From Patescibacteria group bacterium (GTDB taxonomy: Bacteria > Patescibacteriota > Minisyncoccia > UBA6257 > HR35), in NCBI GenBank assembly GCA_030550735.1, contig JAUQOT010000020.1, positions 1 to 7,831 of the forward strand: a DNA stretch of 7,831 nucleotides. The letters are read 5' to 3'. The translations under genes and the position numbers were made by a program. The notes under the pieces are model-generated. The model ran no database searches. It had not been told where the DNA came from and saw only the letters and a list, made by a program, of their open reading frames with translations. Below, piece after piece: positions 1 to 6,031 of the stretch (positions within the stretch are counted from its first letter, which is position 1; each line of letters begins with the position of its first letter).

Positions 1-4
1 AAAA

Positions 5-77
5 GCCCCGGTAGCTCAACAGGAAGAGCGCGAGGCTTCGGACCTCGAGGTTGGGGGTTCGACTCCCTCCCGGGGCA
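5..77 (+). tRNA. tRNA-Arg (anticodon TCG)
   Basis: A full cloverleaf can be folded by hand. The acceptor stem is 5-11 with 70-76 (7 bp). The D stem is 14-17 with 26-29, with an 8-nt loop containing G18-G19. The anticodon stem is 31-35 with 43-47, with loop 36-42 and anticodon TCG at 38-40. The variable loop is 5 nt. The T stem is 53-57 with 65-69 (one G-U pair), with loop TTCGACT. The discriminator is A77 and CCA is not encoded. The base after G18-G19 is A (A20), and the middle anticodon base is C; both are classic bacterial arginine identity elements. It should decode CGA and, by wobble, other CGN codons. It is convergent with the T4SS operon. Its promoter would lie left of the window. Confidence 0.96.
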
Positions 78-80
78 TAA

Positions 81-108
81 AAAATTTGTTTTACAATTTT
101 CTTCTTTT
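81..108 (+). terminator. weak possible terminator after tRNA-Arg
   Basis: AAAATTTG (81-88) can pair with CAATTTT (94-100) around a TTTTA loop, with one bulged T. It is followed by the T-rich run cttctttt. The stem has a single G-C pair, so it is thermodynamically poor. In such AT-rich DNA this could be chance. It is listed because it sits just where the tRNA transcript should end. Confidence 0.25.
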
Positions 109-169
109 GAATTTTTCCCATAAATAAGGTAAAACTTAAAATAAGCACCATAAAAACTCATAAAATCCA

Positions 170-193
170 TAAATAAAAAATACCAATTTTTGG
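170..193 (-). terminator. weak possible terminator of the T4SS operon
   Basis: Reading the minus strand, CCAA-AAA-TTGG (193 down to 183) is followed by TATTTTTTATTTA (182 to 170). It lies 17 nt past the stop codon of the last operon gene. The 4-bp stem is short for an intrinsic terminator and the U-tract is interrupted, so the call is tentative. If it fails, operon transcripts would run antisense into the tRNA gene. Confidence 0.3.
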
Positions 194-209
194 AGAGACA
201 ATTTGTTTT

Positions 210-1178
210 CTAAAAATTCAATTTACCACAATCTACTTCCCAAATCGTTGGCTTACCGTTATATTCTTGAGTTCTATCCCATATTTTACTTAAAGGTGTT
301 GCTACATAATTTCCATCGCTAGGATCTTTCAGAATAATACAATCATTAAATATCTCACCACTAATATTACATTGTGGTAACATACCGGCGATTATTAAAT
401 AATGGCCGTATTTGTAAACCTCATCTCTTATATTCCAAATATAAAATTTTCCTTGTTTAATTCCATCTTTAATTTCATTTTCGTCGCGTTTATCTATTTG
501 TTTGCCTGCGTATTTTTTTATAAAATCTTTTGGTGTTCCATTTGCACCACCACCATCATTAACTGCTCTCCCTACCAAATTTTCAAGTAAAATTTTAACC
601 CTATCTTTTTCTTCTTCAGAAATTCCATCATTACACCATCCCTCACACCTCGCTTTTGCCATAACTAAAGATACCAATCCGCAACCCGAAGGTCCTATAA
701 ATCCATTTCCGTATGGAATATTTGCATAACGTAAATCAGTTTGTTTTATTAAAGGAACACCCCAACTGCACTCAAAAGGCGACACTTGAGACCGAGTAAC
801 ATACCCAATATACCGAGGAGGATTTTGAGGATTTACTTCAGAATAACCAGCGTTGTATCCGTTTATTTCTAAATAAGGTGATTTAGCTCTTTCAATTCTT
901 GGAAATACCCACTTAACTCTAAAAATATTAGGATTAATCATATTTAAAACCGAAGGTAAGATAAAAGCAACTAAAATAGCCCCAATTGCATTAATAATCT
1001 TATTTTTTCCACTTTCTTGTTTAGTAACTGAAGCAGCTGAGAACAAATACTCTAAAGCTCCATAAACTCCATACATAAAAGCTAAAACAACTAAAAGAGT
1101 AAGAAGAAGATTATAGATCATCTGAAAACAAGACCCAATATCTGAACAAGTTATTAGCTCTCTAATGAAGTTTGGCAT
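210..1178 (-). CDS. VirB2-like pilin segment fused to C39-like cysteine peptidase
   Basis: 322 aa. Residues 21-45 and 61-83 are hydrophobic helices separated by a basic loop (Lys53, Lys58, Lys60). This is the two-helix hairpin of VirB2/TrbC-type pilins and resembles the short pilins of CPR genomes. Positive-inside logic puts the loop in the cytoplasm and the C-terminus outside. Residues about 140-322 look like a Peptidase_C39_2-type papain-fold domain: Q146 in VPLIKQTD (oxyanion Gln), C166 in GPSGCG, H259 in YGHYLIIAG and D285 in LKDPSDG, in the expected Q-C-H-D order. Eight further cysteines (11, 17, 137, 178, 182, 270, 280, 317) suggest disulfides. There is no separate signal peptide; helix 1 would serve as anchor. 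The start is firm: an in-frame TAA lies two codons upstream, and ATG overlaps the preceding stop (TAATG). It is the last gene of the operon. Wall hydrolase, surface protease or effector are all possible roles; the substrate is unknown. Confidence 0.8.
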   Translation of the reverse strand: MPNFIRELITCSDIGSCFQMIYNLLLTLLVVLAFMYGVYGALEYLFSAASVTKQESGKNKIINAIGAILVAFILPSVLNMINPNIFRVKWVFPRIERAKSPYLEINGYNAGYSEVNPQNPPRYIGYVTRSQVSPFECSWGVPLIKQTDLRYANIPYGNGFIGPSGCGLVSLVMAKARCEGWCNDGISEEEKDRVKILLENLVGRAVNDGGGANGTPKDFIKKYAGKQIDKRDENEIKDGIKQGKFYIWNIRDEVYKYGHYLIIAGMLPQCNISGEIFNDCIILKDPSDGNYVATPLSKIWDRTQEYNGKPTIWEVDCGKLNF

Positions 1179-2368
1179 TATTTAATTACAAGAAACTCTC
1201 TAGCAAATTCTTGAGGAGAATCTAAATTTCTAACCTTTAAAATTAAATAACCTGTCTTTAAAAGAGATGAATTAATTGTTTTTGAATTTGAAAGATAAAT
1301 ATCGTTTAAATACCAAATGTAAGAAAGATTTGGGCCAGAGAAATAATATGGTTTCGCTTCAAGTATTTCATTAGGAGAATATAAACCTACAAACGGAAGT
1401 TCAAAATAATCTTTTAATTTTCTAATAACAGCTACATCAGGTCTATTTAGTTTTAATGTTCCTTTATAAACTTCTTTTTTTAGATTAGGAAGAACAACAG
1501 TAATTTTAATACTTCTTTCATAAACAGGAAAGTCATTTCTATTTGATATTCTTATAATCGGTTTTGATGTTTCTATAGGATTATTTGACCCTGAGATTTC
1601 CCAAACATAATAACTTTTTTCAGGATAATTAATAACATTTTTTGTTTTTTGATTTATAAACACTGCTGAAACTAAAATCTCATTTTCTAGGTTTTTAGCA
1701 TAAAATAAAACTCTTTTTTCTTCAGCAAAAGCAAAATTACTAAACAAAAAAGCAAATATTAATAAAATAACAATCTGAGATAAACTTGAATTTTGATTTT
1801 CTTTTGCTCTTGAAACAAGTCGAAAACCGGTATCTTCTTCTTCACTTCTTCTATGTTTAGCTTTAGAAACTATATTAGATTGCGATTTTTCACTAATATT
1901 CTTTGTTGCTTCTAATTTATTTATTCCTCCTAATAGAGAAGCAACCATCGATACATTCTTTAAGATTGGTAATAATTGAGCGAAAGATTTAAATTTTTGC
2001 GTAATTTTGCTAATTACTCCAGATTCTTCTAAAATAATATAAACAACAGCGATTGTTCTTAATGGTAAAAAACCTATTACATCGTTAATTCCTGGAAATT
2101 CTTCAGCAAGAGCGCCTACTGACATTAAAACCATTCTTCTTACAAAATTTCCTATCATTTTAACTTCTCCTCCAACACCGTATATAAAAAGAATTAACCA
2201 AAAAATTAATCCAAAAATTGCTTGAAGGGTGTTGATAAGAAAAACTACAACAGCTACAATAATTGTCTCAAAACCGACAAGATCAATCACCGCAAGAATA
2301 AGATCTATTCCATCTAAAAAAAGAGCTAAAAGGAGAGGAGGTAAATATTTTAAAAAAGCGTTAATCAT
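1178..2368 (-). CDS. membrane protein fused to extracytoplasmic PKD/Ig-like domains
   Basis: 396 aa with no cysteine and no function I can name. Residues 1-115 carry hydrophobic segments at about 9-31, 35-65 and 97-114, including GALAEEFPGI and GFLPLRTIAVV. These resemble a small polytopic membrane family common in CPR genomes (from memory). A charged, probably cytoplasmic linker follows (about 116-195, with HRRSEEED). Residues 197-215 form a new hydrophobic stretch ending in FAFAEE, which looks like a signal peptide with an AXA cleavage site but lies mid-protein. Residues 216-396 are beta-rich, with two aromatic patterns typical of PKD/Ig-like folds (YYVWEISG at 253-260 and YIWYLNDI at 350-357). 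There is no ATG, GTG or TTG just before the internal segment, so this is one fused protein rather than two. It starts 4 bp after the VirB4 stop and its stop overlaps the next start. A scaffold or surface role in the T4SS is inferred. Confidence 0.75.
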   Translation of the reverse strand: MINAFLKYLPPLLLALFLDGIDLILAVIDLVGFETIIVAVVVFLINTLQAIFGLIFWLILFIYGVGGEVKMIGNFVRRMVLMSVGALAEEFPGINDVIGFLPLRTIAVVYIILEESGVISKITQKFKSFAQLLPILKNVSMVASLLGGINKLEATKNISEKSQSNIVSKAKHRRSEEEDTGFRLVSRAKENQNSSLSQIVILLIFAFLFSNFAFAEEKRVLFYAKNLENEILVSAVFINQKTKNVINYPEKSYYVWEISGSNNPIETSKPIIRISNRNDFPVYERSIKITVVLPNLKKEVYKGTLKLNRPDVAVIRKLKDYFELPFVGLYSPNEILEAKPYYFSGPNLSYIWYLNDIYLSNSKTINSSLLKTGYLILKVRNLDSPQEFAREFLVIK

Positions 2369-2372
2369 TTAT

Positions 2373-4181
2373 TTAAATATTTAACTCCTTTGATTTTTGT
2401 AGAGCGATTAATTGATCCGGCCTCGTTTTTATGATTTGATCTTCAGCATAAGAAGCTAAAACAAATATCGGAACCCTTTTTGAGCCGGCTATTAAAATTC
2501 CATTCCCTCTTTCGGCTTGAATAAGAAAATTTTTTTCTCCTTCAGAAAGATAAAAAATTTCTTTTAAAAGATCAGCTGTTGCTGTTGATTGTTTTAATAA
2601 TAAGATGATTGCCGAATTGGTAATAATTGGTTTTCCGTAAGGAGAATTAAGAAAATCTTCTACGTCTTGAGTAATATTAGTTACTGCAAGATTGTATTTT
2701 CTTCCTCTTTTGATAACATTTAAAAGAAATTCTGCACCAAATTCTTGTTTCATAATCCACCAAGCCTCATCGATAATAAGCAATCTTCTTTTTTGAATTC
2801 TTTTCACTCTATTCATAATATAATTTAAGGCTATAAACATGCCTATTGGTCTTAAAACTTCAGGTAAATCTTTTAAACCAAAAACAATAATTCTATTTTC
2901 CATTTCAATATTTGTTTGTTTATTTAAGAAACCACTAAAAGTTCCTTCTATAAAAGGATAAAGTCTGTTAGCTATTTTTTCTCCACCAACAGTTCCTCTT
3001 AAAACCTTTTCGAAATCATTTAAAGTTGGAAAACGATCTACTTTTTCCCATCCCTTTTGGGGCAAAATATTAAAAGCAGTATATGTTTGATTAAGAGTTC
3101 TATCAACTAAAGCTAAATCTTCGGCACTTAATTTTTCTCCAATCAAAAGTTCAATCAAAATAATTAAATTCGAAATATGTTCTTTGAAAACATCTATAGG
3201 ATTTTCATTTTCTTGACAAGGAGGCAAATCAAAAGGATTGAAATTGTAATCTGATTGAAGAGATAAGGGTAAAAATGTTCCTCCATAAGTTTCACATATT
3301 GATCGATATTCATTTTCTGGATCTAATACAACAACATCAATATTCATCATTAAACTTCTCATTATTTCTAGTTTAGCTGTATAAGATTTTCCTGAACCCG
3401 AACGAGCTAAAATTAAAAGATGAGGATTTTCATAGCGATATCTATCTAAAATAACAACTCCTCCATCCATAAGATTTATCCCCATAAATATTCCTTTAGG
3501 ATCAACGATACCAGTTGAAATAAAAGGAAAGAAAGAAGAAGCAGTCGAAGAATTTAAATGATAAGTAGAATTTAACTCATCTTGGGCTAATGGTAAAGTA
3601 CTTATAAAACCTTCTTTTTGTTGAAACATTACTTTTTTTGTCGAGATTAACGAACTTTCAAAAGTTTTAATTAGTTTTGTTGTTTTTAATTCAAGCTCCT
3701 TTTTGTCTTTAGCAAAAATTGTAATGTATAAACCAACTCTTAACATCCTTTCTTCGGCTTGAACAAGAAGATCTCTTATTTCTTCGACGTTTTTATAAGC
3801 AGTTTCTAGCTCGGGTGATCTCACTTTTCCCTGTTCTGCTCTTTCTTCAATCTGGGCTTCAATTCTTGCTAATTGTTTTTCGAGACCTTTGAGAATCTTA
3901 CTGGTATCAATTGGATAAAAATGAAGAGATAAATTAAAGACTTCATCTAAGATAATTACTTTTGAAAGCCAAGCACCTATAAGATAAGACGGATAATCTA
4001 AAACTAAAATAGTTCTTCCATAAATTTCACCTATCTGGAAATAATCTAAAGCGAAAGTTGCCCCAGGTGGAGCTATTATCTCTTTAATTTTTTCAAAACC
4101 GGATAATTCCTTAGAAACAGGGACTTTAATGGTTTTTTTCTTTTTAAAAATTGGAAAATTGGACAGAGGATTTTGGATCAT
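2373..4181 (-). CDS. virB4: VirB4-family T4SS ATPase (C-terminal/motor part)
   Basis: 602 aa. The cytoplasmic motor of the T4SS powers pilus assembly and substrate transfer. Residues about 28-115 match the middle part of VirB4/TraC (YGRTILVLDYPSYL at 54-67), followed by a charged helical stretch (95-148). The AAA/RecA-like ATPase domain covers about 240-580. Walker A is ARSGSGKS at 259-266, with Ala in place of the first Gly. The VirB4-typical DPENEY is at 287-292. Walker B is LLIIDEAWW at 467-475, with D471 and E472. A downstream KRGRKYNLAVTNITQDVEDF stretch (491-510) supplies a sensor Gln505 and candidate arginine finger. The N-terminal VirB4 domain is missing here and is encoded by the gene just upstream; the two overlap by ATGA, which suggests translational coupling and equal amounts. 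All catalytic motifs are present, so it is probably active. Confidence 0.95.
   Translation of the reverse strand: MIQNPLSNFPIFKKKKTIKVPVSKELSGFEKIKEIIAPPGATFALDYFQIGEIYGRTILVLDYPSYLIGAWLSKVIILDEVFNLSLHFYPIDTSKILKGLEKQLARIEAQIEERAEQGKVRSPELETAYKNVEEIRDLLVQAEERMLRVGLYITIFAKDKKELELKTTKLIKTFESSLISTKKVMFQQKEGFISTLPLAQDELNSTYHLNSSTASSFFPFISTGIVDPKGIFMGINLMDGGVVILDRYRYENPHLLILARSGSGKSYTAKLEIMRSLMMNIDVVVLDPENEYRSICETYGGTFLPLSLQSDYNFNPFDLPPCQENENPIDVFKEHISNLIILIELLIGEKLSAEDLALVDRTLNQTYTAFNILPQKGWEKVDRFPTLNDFEKVLRGTVGGEKIANRLYPFIEGTFSGFLNKQTNIEMENRIIVFGLKDLPEVLRPIGMFIALNYIMNRVKRIQKRRLLIIDEAWWIMKQEFGAEFLLNVIKRGRKYNLAVTNITQDVEDFLNSPYGKPIITNSAIILLLKQSTATADLLKEIFYLSEGEKNFLIQAERGNGILIAGSKRVPIFVLASYAEDQIIKTRPDQLIALQKSKELNI
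2385..2391 (-). promoter_or_regulatory. possible Shine-Dalgarno for the PKD-fusion gene
   Basis: AAAGGAG on the minus strand lies inside the last codons of the VirB4 gene, 16 nt before the ATG at 2368. This is longer than the usual 5-10 nt spacing, so it may be weak or accidental. It is the only good purine-rich match I found near a start in this operon. The other genes appear to rely on stop-start coupling or weak AAAG sequences. Confidence 0.35.
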
Positions 4182-4807
4182 TTTTCTAAAAATTCTGTTA
4201 ATTTCTCTAAAATTTGTTTTGGAACTTGCCCGTATTTTAAATTAGGATTATAGCATTCAAACAGAAGTTCTAAAATTTCAAAGTTATTTAATCTTATTGG
4301 TTGAAGACCAATATTAGTTAAAATCTGAGAGACATAATTTATCCTGGTTTCTAATTGAAAAAGGTTTTCTTCATAAGTTGTTTGAGGCATTTTTTGAGCA
4401 AATGGTCCTGGTAGTTCAGAAGTAGGAGGATCATAAGGTACAACCACAAAAAACATTTTTCTCATAACTCTATGAGTATCAAGATATTCTTCTAAAAATT
4501 TCATATATTCTTCTATCTGGAACTTAATTAATTCATTTGTTTCTTCTTCAAATCTTGTTTGTAAAATTTTTAAATATTCATCTAGATTTTCAAAACGAGA
4601 AAGAATAAAAATTTCAATATTAAAATCTAAACCATCAAGAAGAGATTTAAATTGATTCAAAATTAAATTCTGGTCTTCCTCGTTCATTAATTCAATATTA
4701 ACCCCCGGAACCGCTAAAATTCCTCTTAAACCACCATTTTCCATAATAATTACATTATCTTTTACATCTTTAATATTAATAAGTTTGTAAGATGGATTGA
4801 TGGGCAT
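4178..4807 (-). CDS. VirB4/TraC N-terminal domain protein (split VirB4 subunit)
   Basis: 209 aa. It has the pattern of the VirB4/TraC N-terminal domain as a separate polypeptide: a short beta start (VKDNVIIMENGGLRGILAV, 15-33), PGVNIELMNEEDQN (34-47), LDFNIEIFILSRF (60-72), then long charged helices (76-112) and MFFVVVPYDPP (118-128), the conserved strand before the second half. There is no Walker motif, so it cannot hydrolyse ATP itself. It probably binds the membrane-proximal parts (PrgI/VirB3, VirB6) and the following ATPase, forming one functional VirB4. Its ATG directly abuts the PrgI stop (TAAATG), and its TGA overlaps the ATPase start (ATGA). No clear Shine-Dalgarno precedes it, so coupling from PrgI is likely. 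Separate TraC-like N-terminal proteins are, from memory, usual in CPR T4SS clusters. Confidence 0.85.
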   Translation of the reverse strand: MPINPSYKLINIKDVKDNVIIMENGGLRGILAVPGVNIELMNEEDQNLILNQFKSLLDGLDFNIEIFILSRFENLDEYLKILQTRFEEETNELIKFQIEEYMKFLEEYLDTHRVMRKMFFVVVPYDPPTSELPGPFAQKMPQTTYEENLFQLETRINYVSQILTNIGLQPIRLNNFEILELLFECYNPNLKYGQVPKQILEKLTEFLEK

Positions 4808-5377
4808 TTATAAGGATTTTCTTTGATAGAATTTAATATAAGGAAAAAGACGATAAGGATTGTGTGGATTAATTTCATGTTTATGGGTTAATTTTTCAAA
4901 TTCATTTTTTTGAAGAGATAAAGGTTTATCAAGTTCTAGTTTAACTGTCTCTTTAAATGAAGGAACAATTTCTGGATATTTTATTTCAATTTCAACTTCT
5001 TTAGCTTCAAGAAGAGTTTTTTTTCTTGGTTCAATAAATTCAGGATAAACTTCTTTTTCTTCGGTTTCAGGAACCTCGATTTCTTTATAACTTAATCTTT
5101 CTATTCTTTTCCAAATATATTTTTCTCCTAAAAGGGAATTTATTGCTGAGGGTAAAACATAAAAGAATGGTTTTCCATTGACGTTCCAAAAAAAACCTAA
5201 AATAGCTATGGAAAAAGAGATTATTCCACTTATTATTCCTAAGAGAGAATAAATTTTATAAAGAAAATAGGAGGTTAAAAAAGCAATTAAAAGAGCAAAA
5301 AGTTGTTTCATTGTTATTAAACCAGCTAATCTATCTTCAATGGTTATAAACTTTGGAACAAAAAATTTTTGGGGCAT
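4808..5377 (-). CDS. PrgI-family T4SS membrane protein with charged C-terminal extension
   Basis: 189 aa. The first ~95 residues are a textbook PrgI (VirB3-like) module: VPKFITIEDRLAG (7-19), ITMKQLFALL (21-30), two membrane helices (about 26-42 and 45-64), then NGKPFFYVL (67-75) and a conserved aromatic/basic stretch ending near YIWKRIERL (87-95). PrgI/VirB3 proteins sit in the inner membrane and tether VirB4, which fits the two VirB4 genes immediately downstream. The remaining ~94 residues are hydrophilic, rich in Glu and Lys, with several Pro. They have no membrane segment and end in a basic, aromatic tail (YRLFPYIKFYQRKSL). PrgI proteins are often only ~100-130 aa, so this tail is an extension of unknown role. 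It starts 17 bp after the preceding stop. Confidence 0.9.
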   Translation of the reverse strand: MPQKFFVPKFITIEDRLAGLITMKQLFALLIAFLTSYFLYKIYSLLGIISGIISFSIAILGFFWNVNGKPFFYVLPSAINSLLGEKYIWKRIERLSYKEIEVPETEEKEVYPEFIEPRKKTLLEAKEVEIEIKYPEIVPSFKETVKLELDKPLSLQKNEFEKLTHKHEINPHNPYRLFPYIKFYQRKSL

Positions 5378-5394
5378 CTTTATTTAAATTTTAA

Positions 5395-6003
5395 CTAAAT
5401 TTGAGACAAATCAATTGCTTCTTCATCTTTTTTCTCTTCTTCTTTTTTAAATTCAATTTGAATCATTTCCGATCCTTCAGATGGTTTCTCTTTCTCTTCT
5501 TTAATTTCTACTACCTCTTCGCTTTCAGGTTTCCAAGAAATAGTAAAAGGGATAGAAGGAATTTCTTCTTTTGTTTCTTTTTCTAATTGAGCTTCTGGAA
5601 TTTCTTCTTTTGTTTCTTCTTTTAATAAAGGTTTTTCAACAATTGTTTTCATCATTTCAAGATATCTTTTTTCTCTTTCTTCATATGGTTCTTCTTCTGT
5701 TTTTTCTTCTTCCCAAAGTTTATTAACCAGAGGTACAACCTCTAAGATAATATCTTTTTTTAAATAAGTTTTAATTTCTTCTTCTAAATTGTTTAAATTA
5801 TATTTTTTTAACAATTCATCAAGTGACGCTTCTTCTAAATTTTCATCTTTAATTAAAAGTTTAAAAATTAAAACCCCCAAATTTAGAGAATCTTCCAAAT
5901 TTAAATTATATTTTGCACTTATTTTTTGAGTAATTTTTATATCTTCAAGATCTAAAAGAAATTTTTTTAGTTTTTTAGGTAAAATATTTAAGGAATTATT
6001 CAT
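5395..6003 (-). CDS. acidic helical protein of unknown function in the T4SS operon
   Basis: 202 aa with no cysteine, membrane segment or signal peptide, so probably cytoplasmic. The N-terminal ~95 residues are helical and regular: LPKKLKKFLLDLEDIK (8-23), a KYNLNLEDSLNL helix (31-42), LDELLKKYNLNNLEEEIKTY (61-80) and ILEVVPLVNKLWEE (86-99). The pattern recalls a small all-helical domain found at the start of many acidic CPR proteins, but this rests on memory and no function is known to me. The rest is a low-complexity, Glu/Lys-rich tail (about 98-202) containing a near-duplicate, KEETKEEIP (128-136) and EKETKEEIP (141-149). The reading frame is kept throughout and the gene sits between VirB6-like and PrgI genes, so it is real rather than a composition artefact. 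It starts 28 bp after the VirB6-like stop, with no good Shine-Dalgarno. A T4SS adaptor or cytoplasmic partner is a guess. Confidence 0.75.
   Translation of the reverse strand: MNNSLNILPKKLKKFLLDLEDIKITQKISAKYNLNLEDSLNLGVLIFKLLIKDENLEEASLDELLKKYNLNNLEEEIKTYLKKDIILEVVPLVNKLWEEEKTEEEPYEEREKRYLEMMKTIVEKPLLKEETKEEIPEAQLEKETKEEIPSIPFTISWKPESEEVVEIKEEKEKPSEGSEMIQIEFKKEEEKKDEEAIDLSQI
5558..5618. repeat. 22-bp direct repeat, 39-bp period, within the acidic-protein gene
   Basis: An identical 22-bp stretch starting ggaatttcttcttttg occurs at 5558-5579 and 5597-5618, exactly 39 bp (13 codons) apart. It encodes the two ETKEEIP copies in the acidic tail. The flanking parts of the 39-bp units are only partly similar. 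This looks like an in-frame tandem duplication by slippage, now diverging. Confidence 0.75.
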
Positions 6004-6031
6004 TTAATCTTTGCTTTTTAATTTATCGTCT

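Larger units (their letters stand above)
78..209. other. AT-rich spacer between convergent tRNA-Arg and T4SS operon
   Basis: This 132-bp non-coding stretch separates the 3' end of the tRNA from the stop codon of the pilin-peptidase gene. It is almost entirely A/T. I see no credible gene, only two weak hairpins that could end transcription from either side (listed separately) and a repeated CCATAAATAA decamer near 118-127 and 167-176, which is not remarkable at this base composition. There is no copy of the tRNA 3' end here, so no duplicated attachment site is visible. Confidence 0.7.

Noticed and set aside
1..170. Minus-strand open frame running from an ATG at 170 through the tRNA to the left edge, giving a PGRESNPQP-like peptide.
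   Set aside because: This is the well-known spurious peptide produced by translating the antisense of a tRNA gene. It lacks support outside the tRNA, and the real feature is the tRNA on the plus strand.
402..729. Plus-strand open frames opposite the pilin-peptidase gene.
   Set aside because: They are antisense to a gene with clear peptidase and membrane signatures. They show low-complexity Phe/Ser/Pro composition, overlap each other and have no recognisable motif.
1780..1800. A separate secreted-protein gene starting at the internal signal-like segment of the 396-residue protein.
   Set aside because: No ATG, GTG or TTG and no ribosome binding site occur just before the segment, and the frame is continuous, so a fusion is the better reading.
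3382..3406. Ala instead of Gly at the first position of the VirB4 Walker A motif (ARSGSGKS), as a sign of an inactive ATPase.
   Set aside because: The first Gly is replaced in many active VirB4 proteins. The essential GKS, DE and downstream Gln and Arg residues are present.
5401..5586. Phe-rich plus-strand frame that might look like a small membrane protein.
   Set aside because: It is the complement of Glu/Lys-rich codons (GAA, AAA read as TTC, TTT) in the acidic-protein gene.
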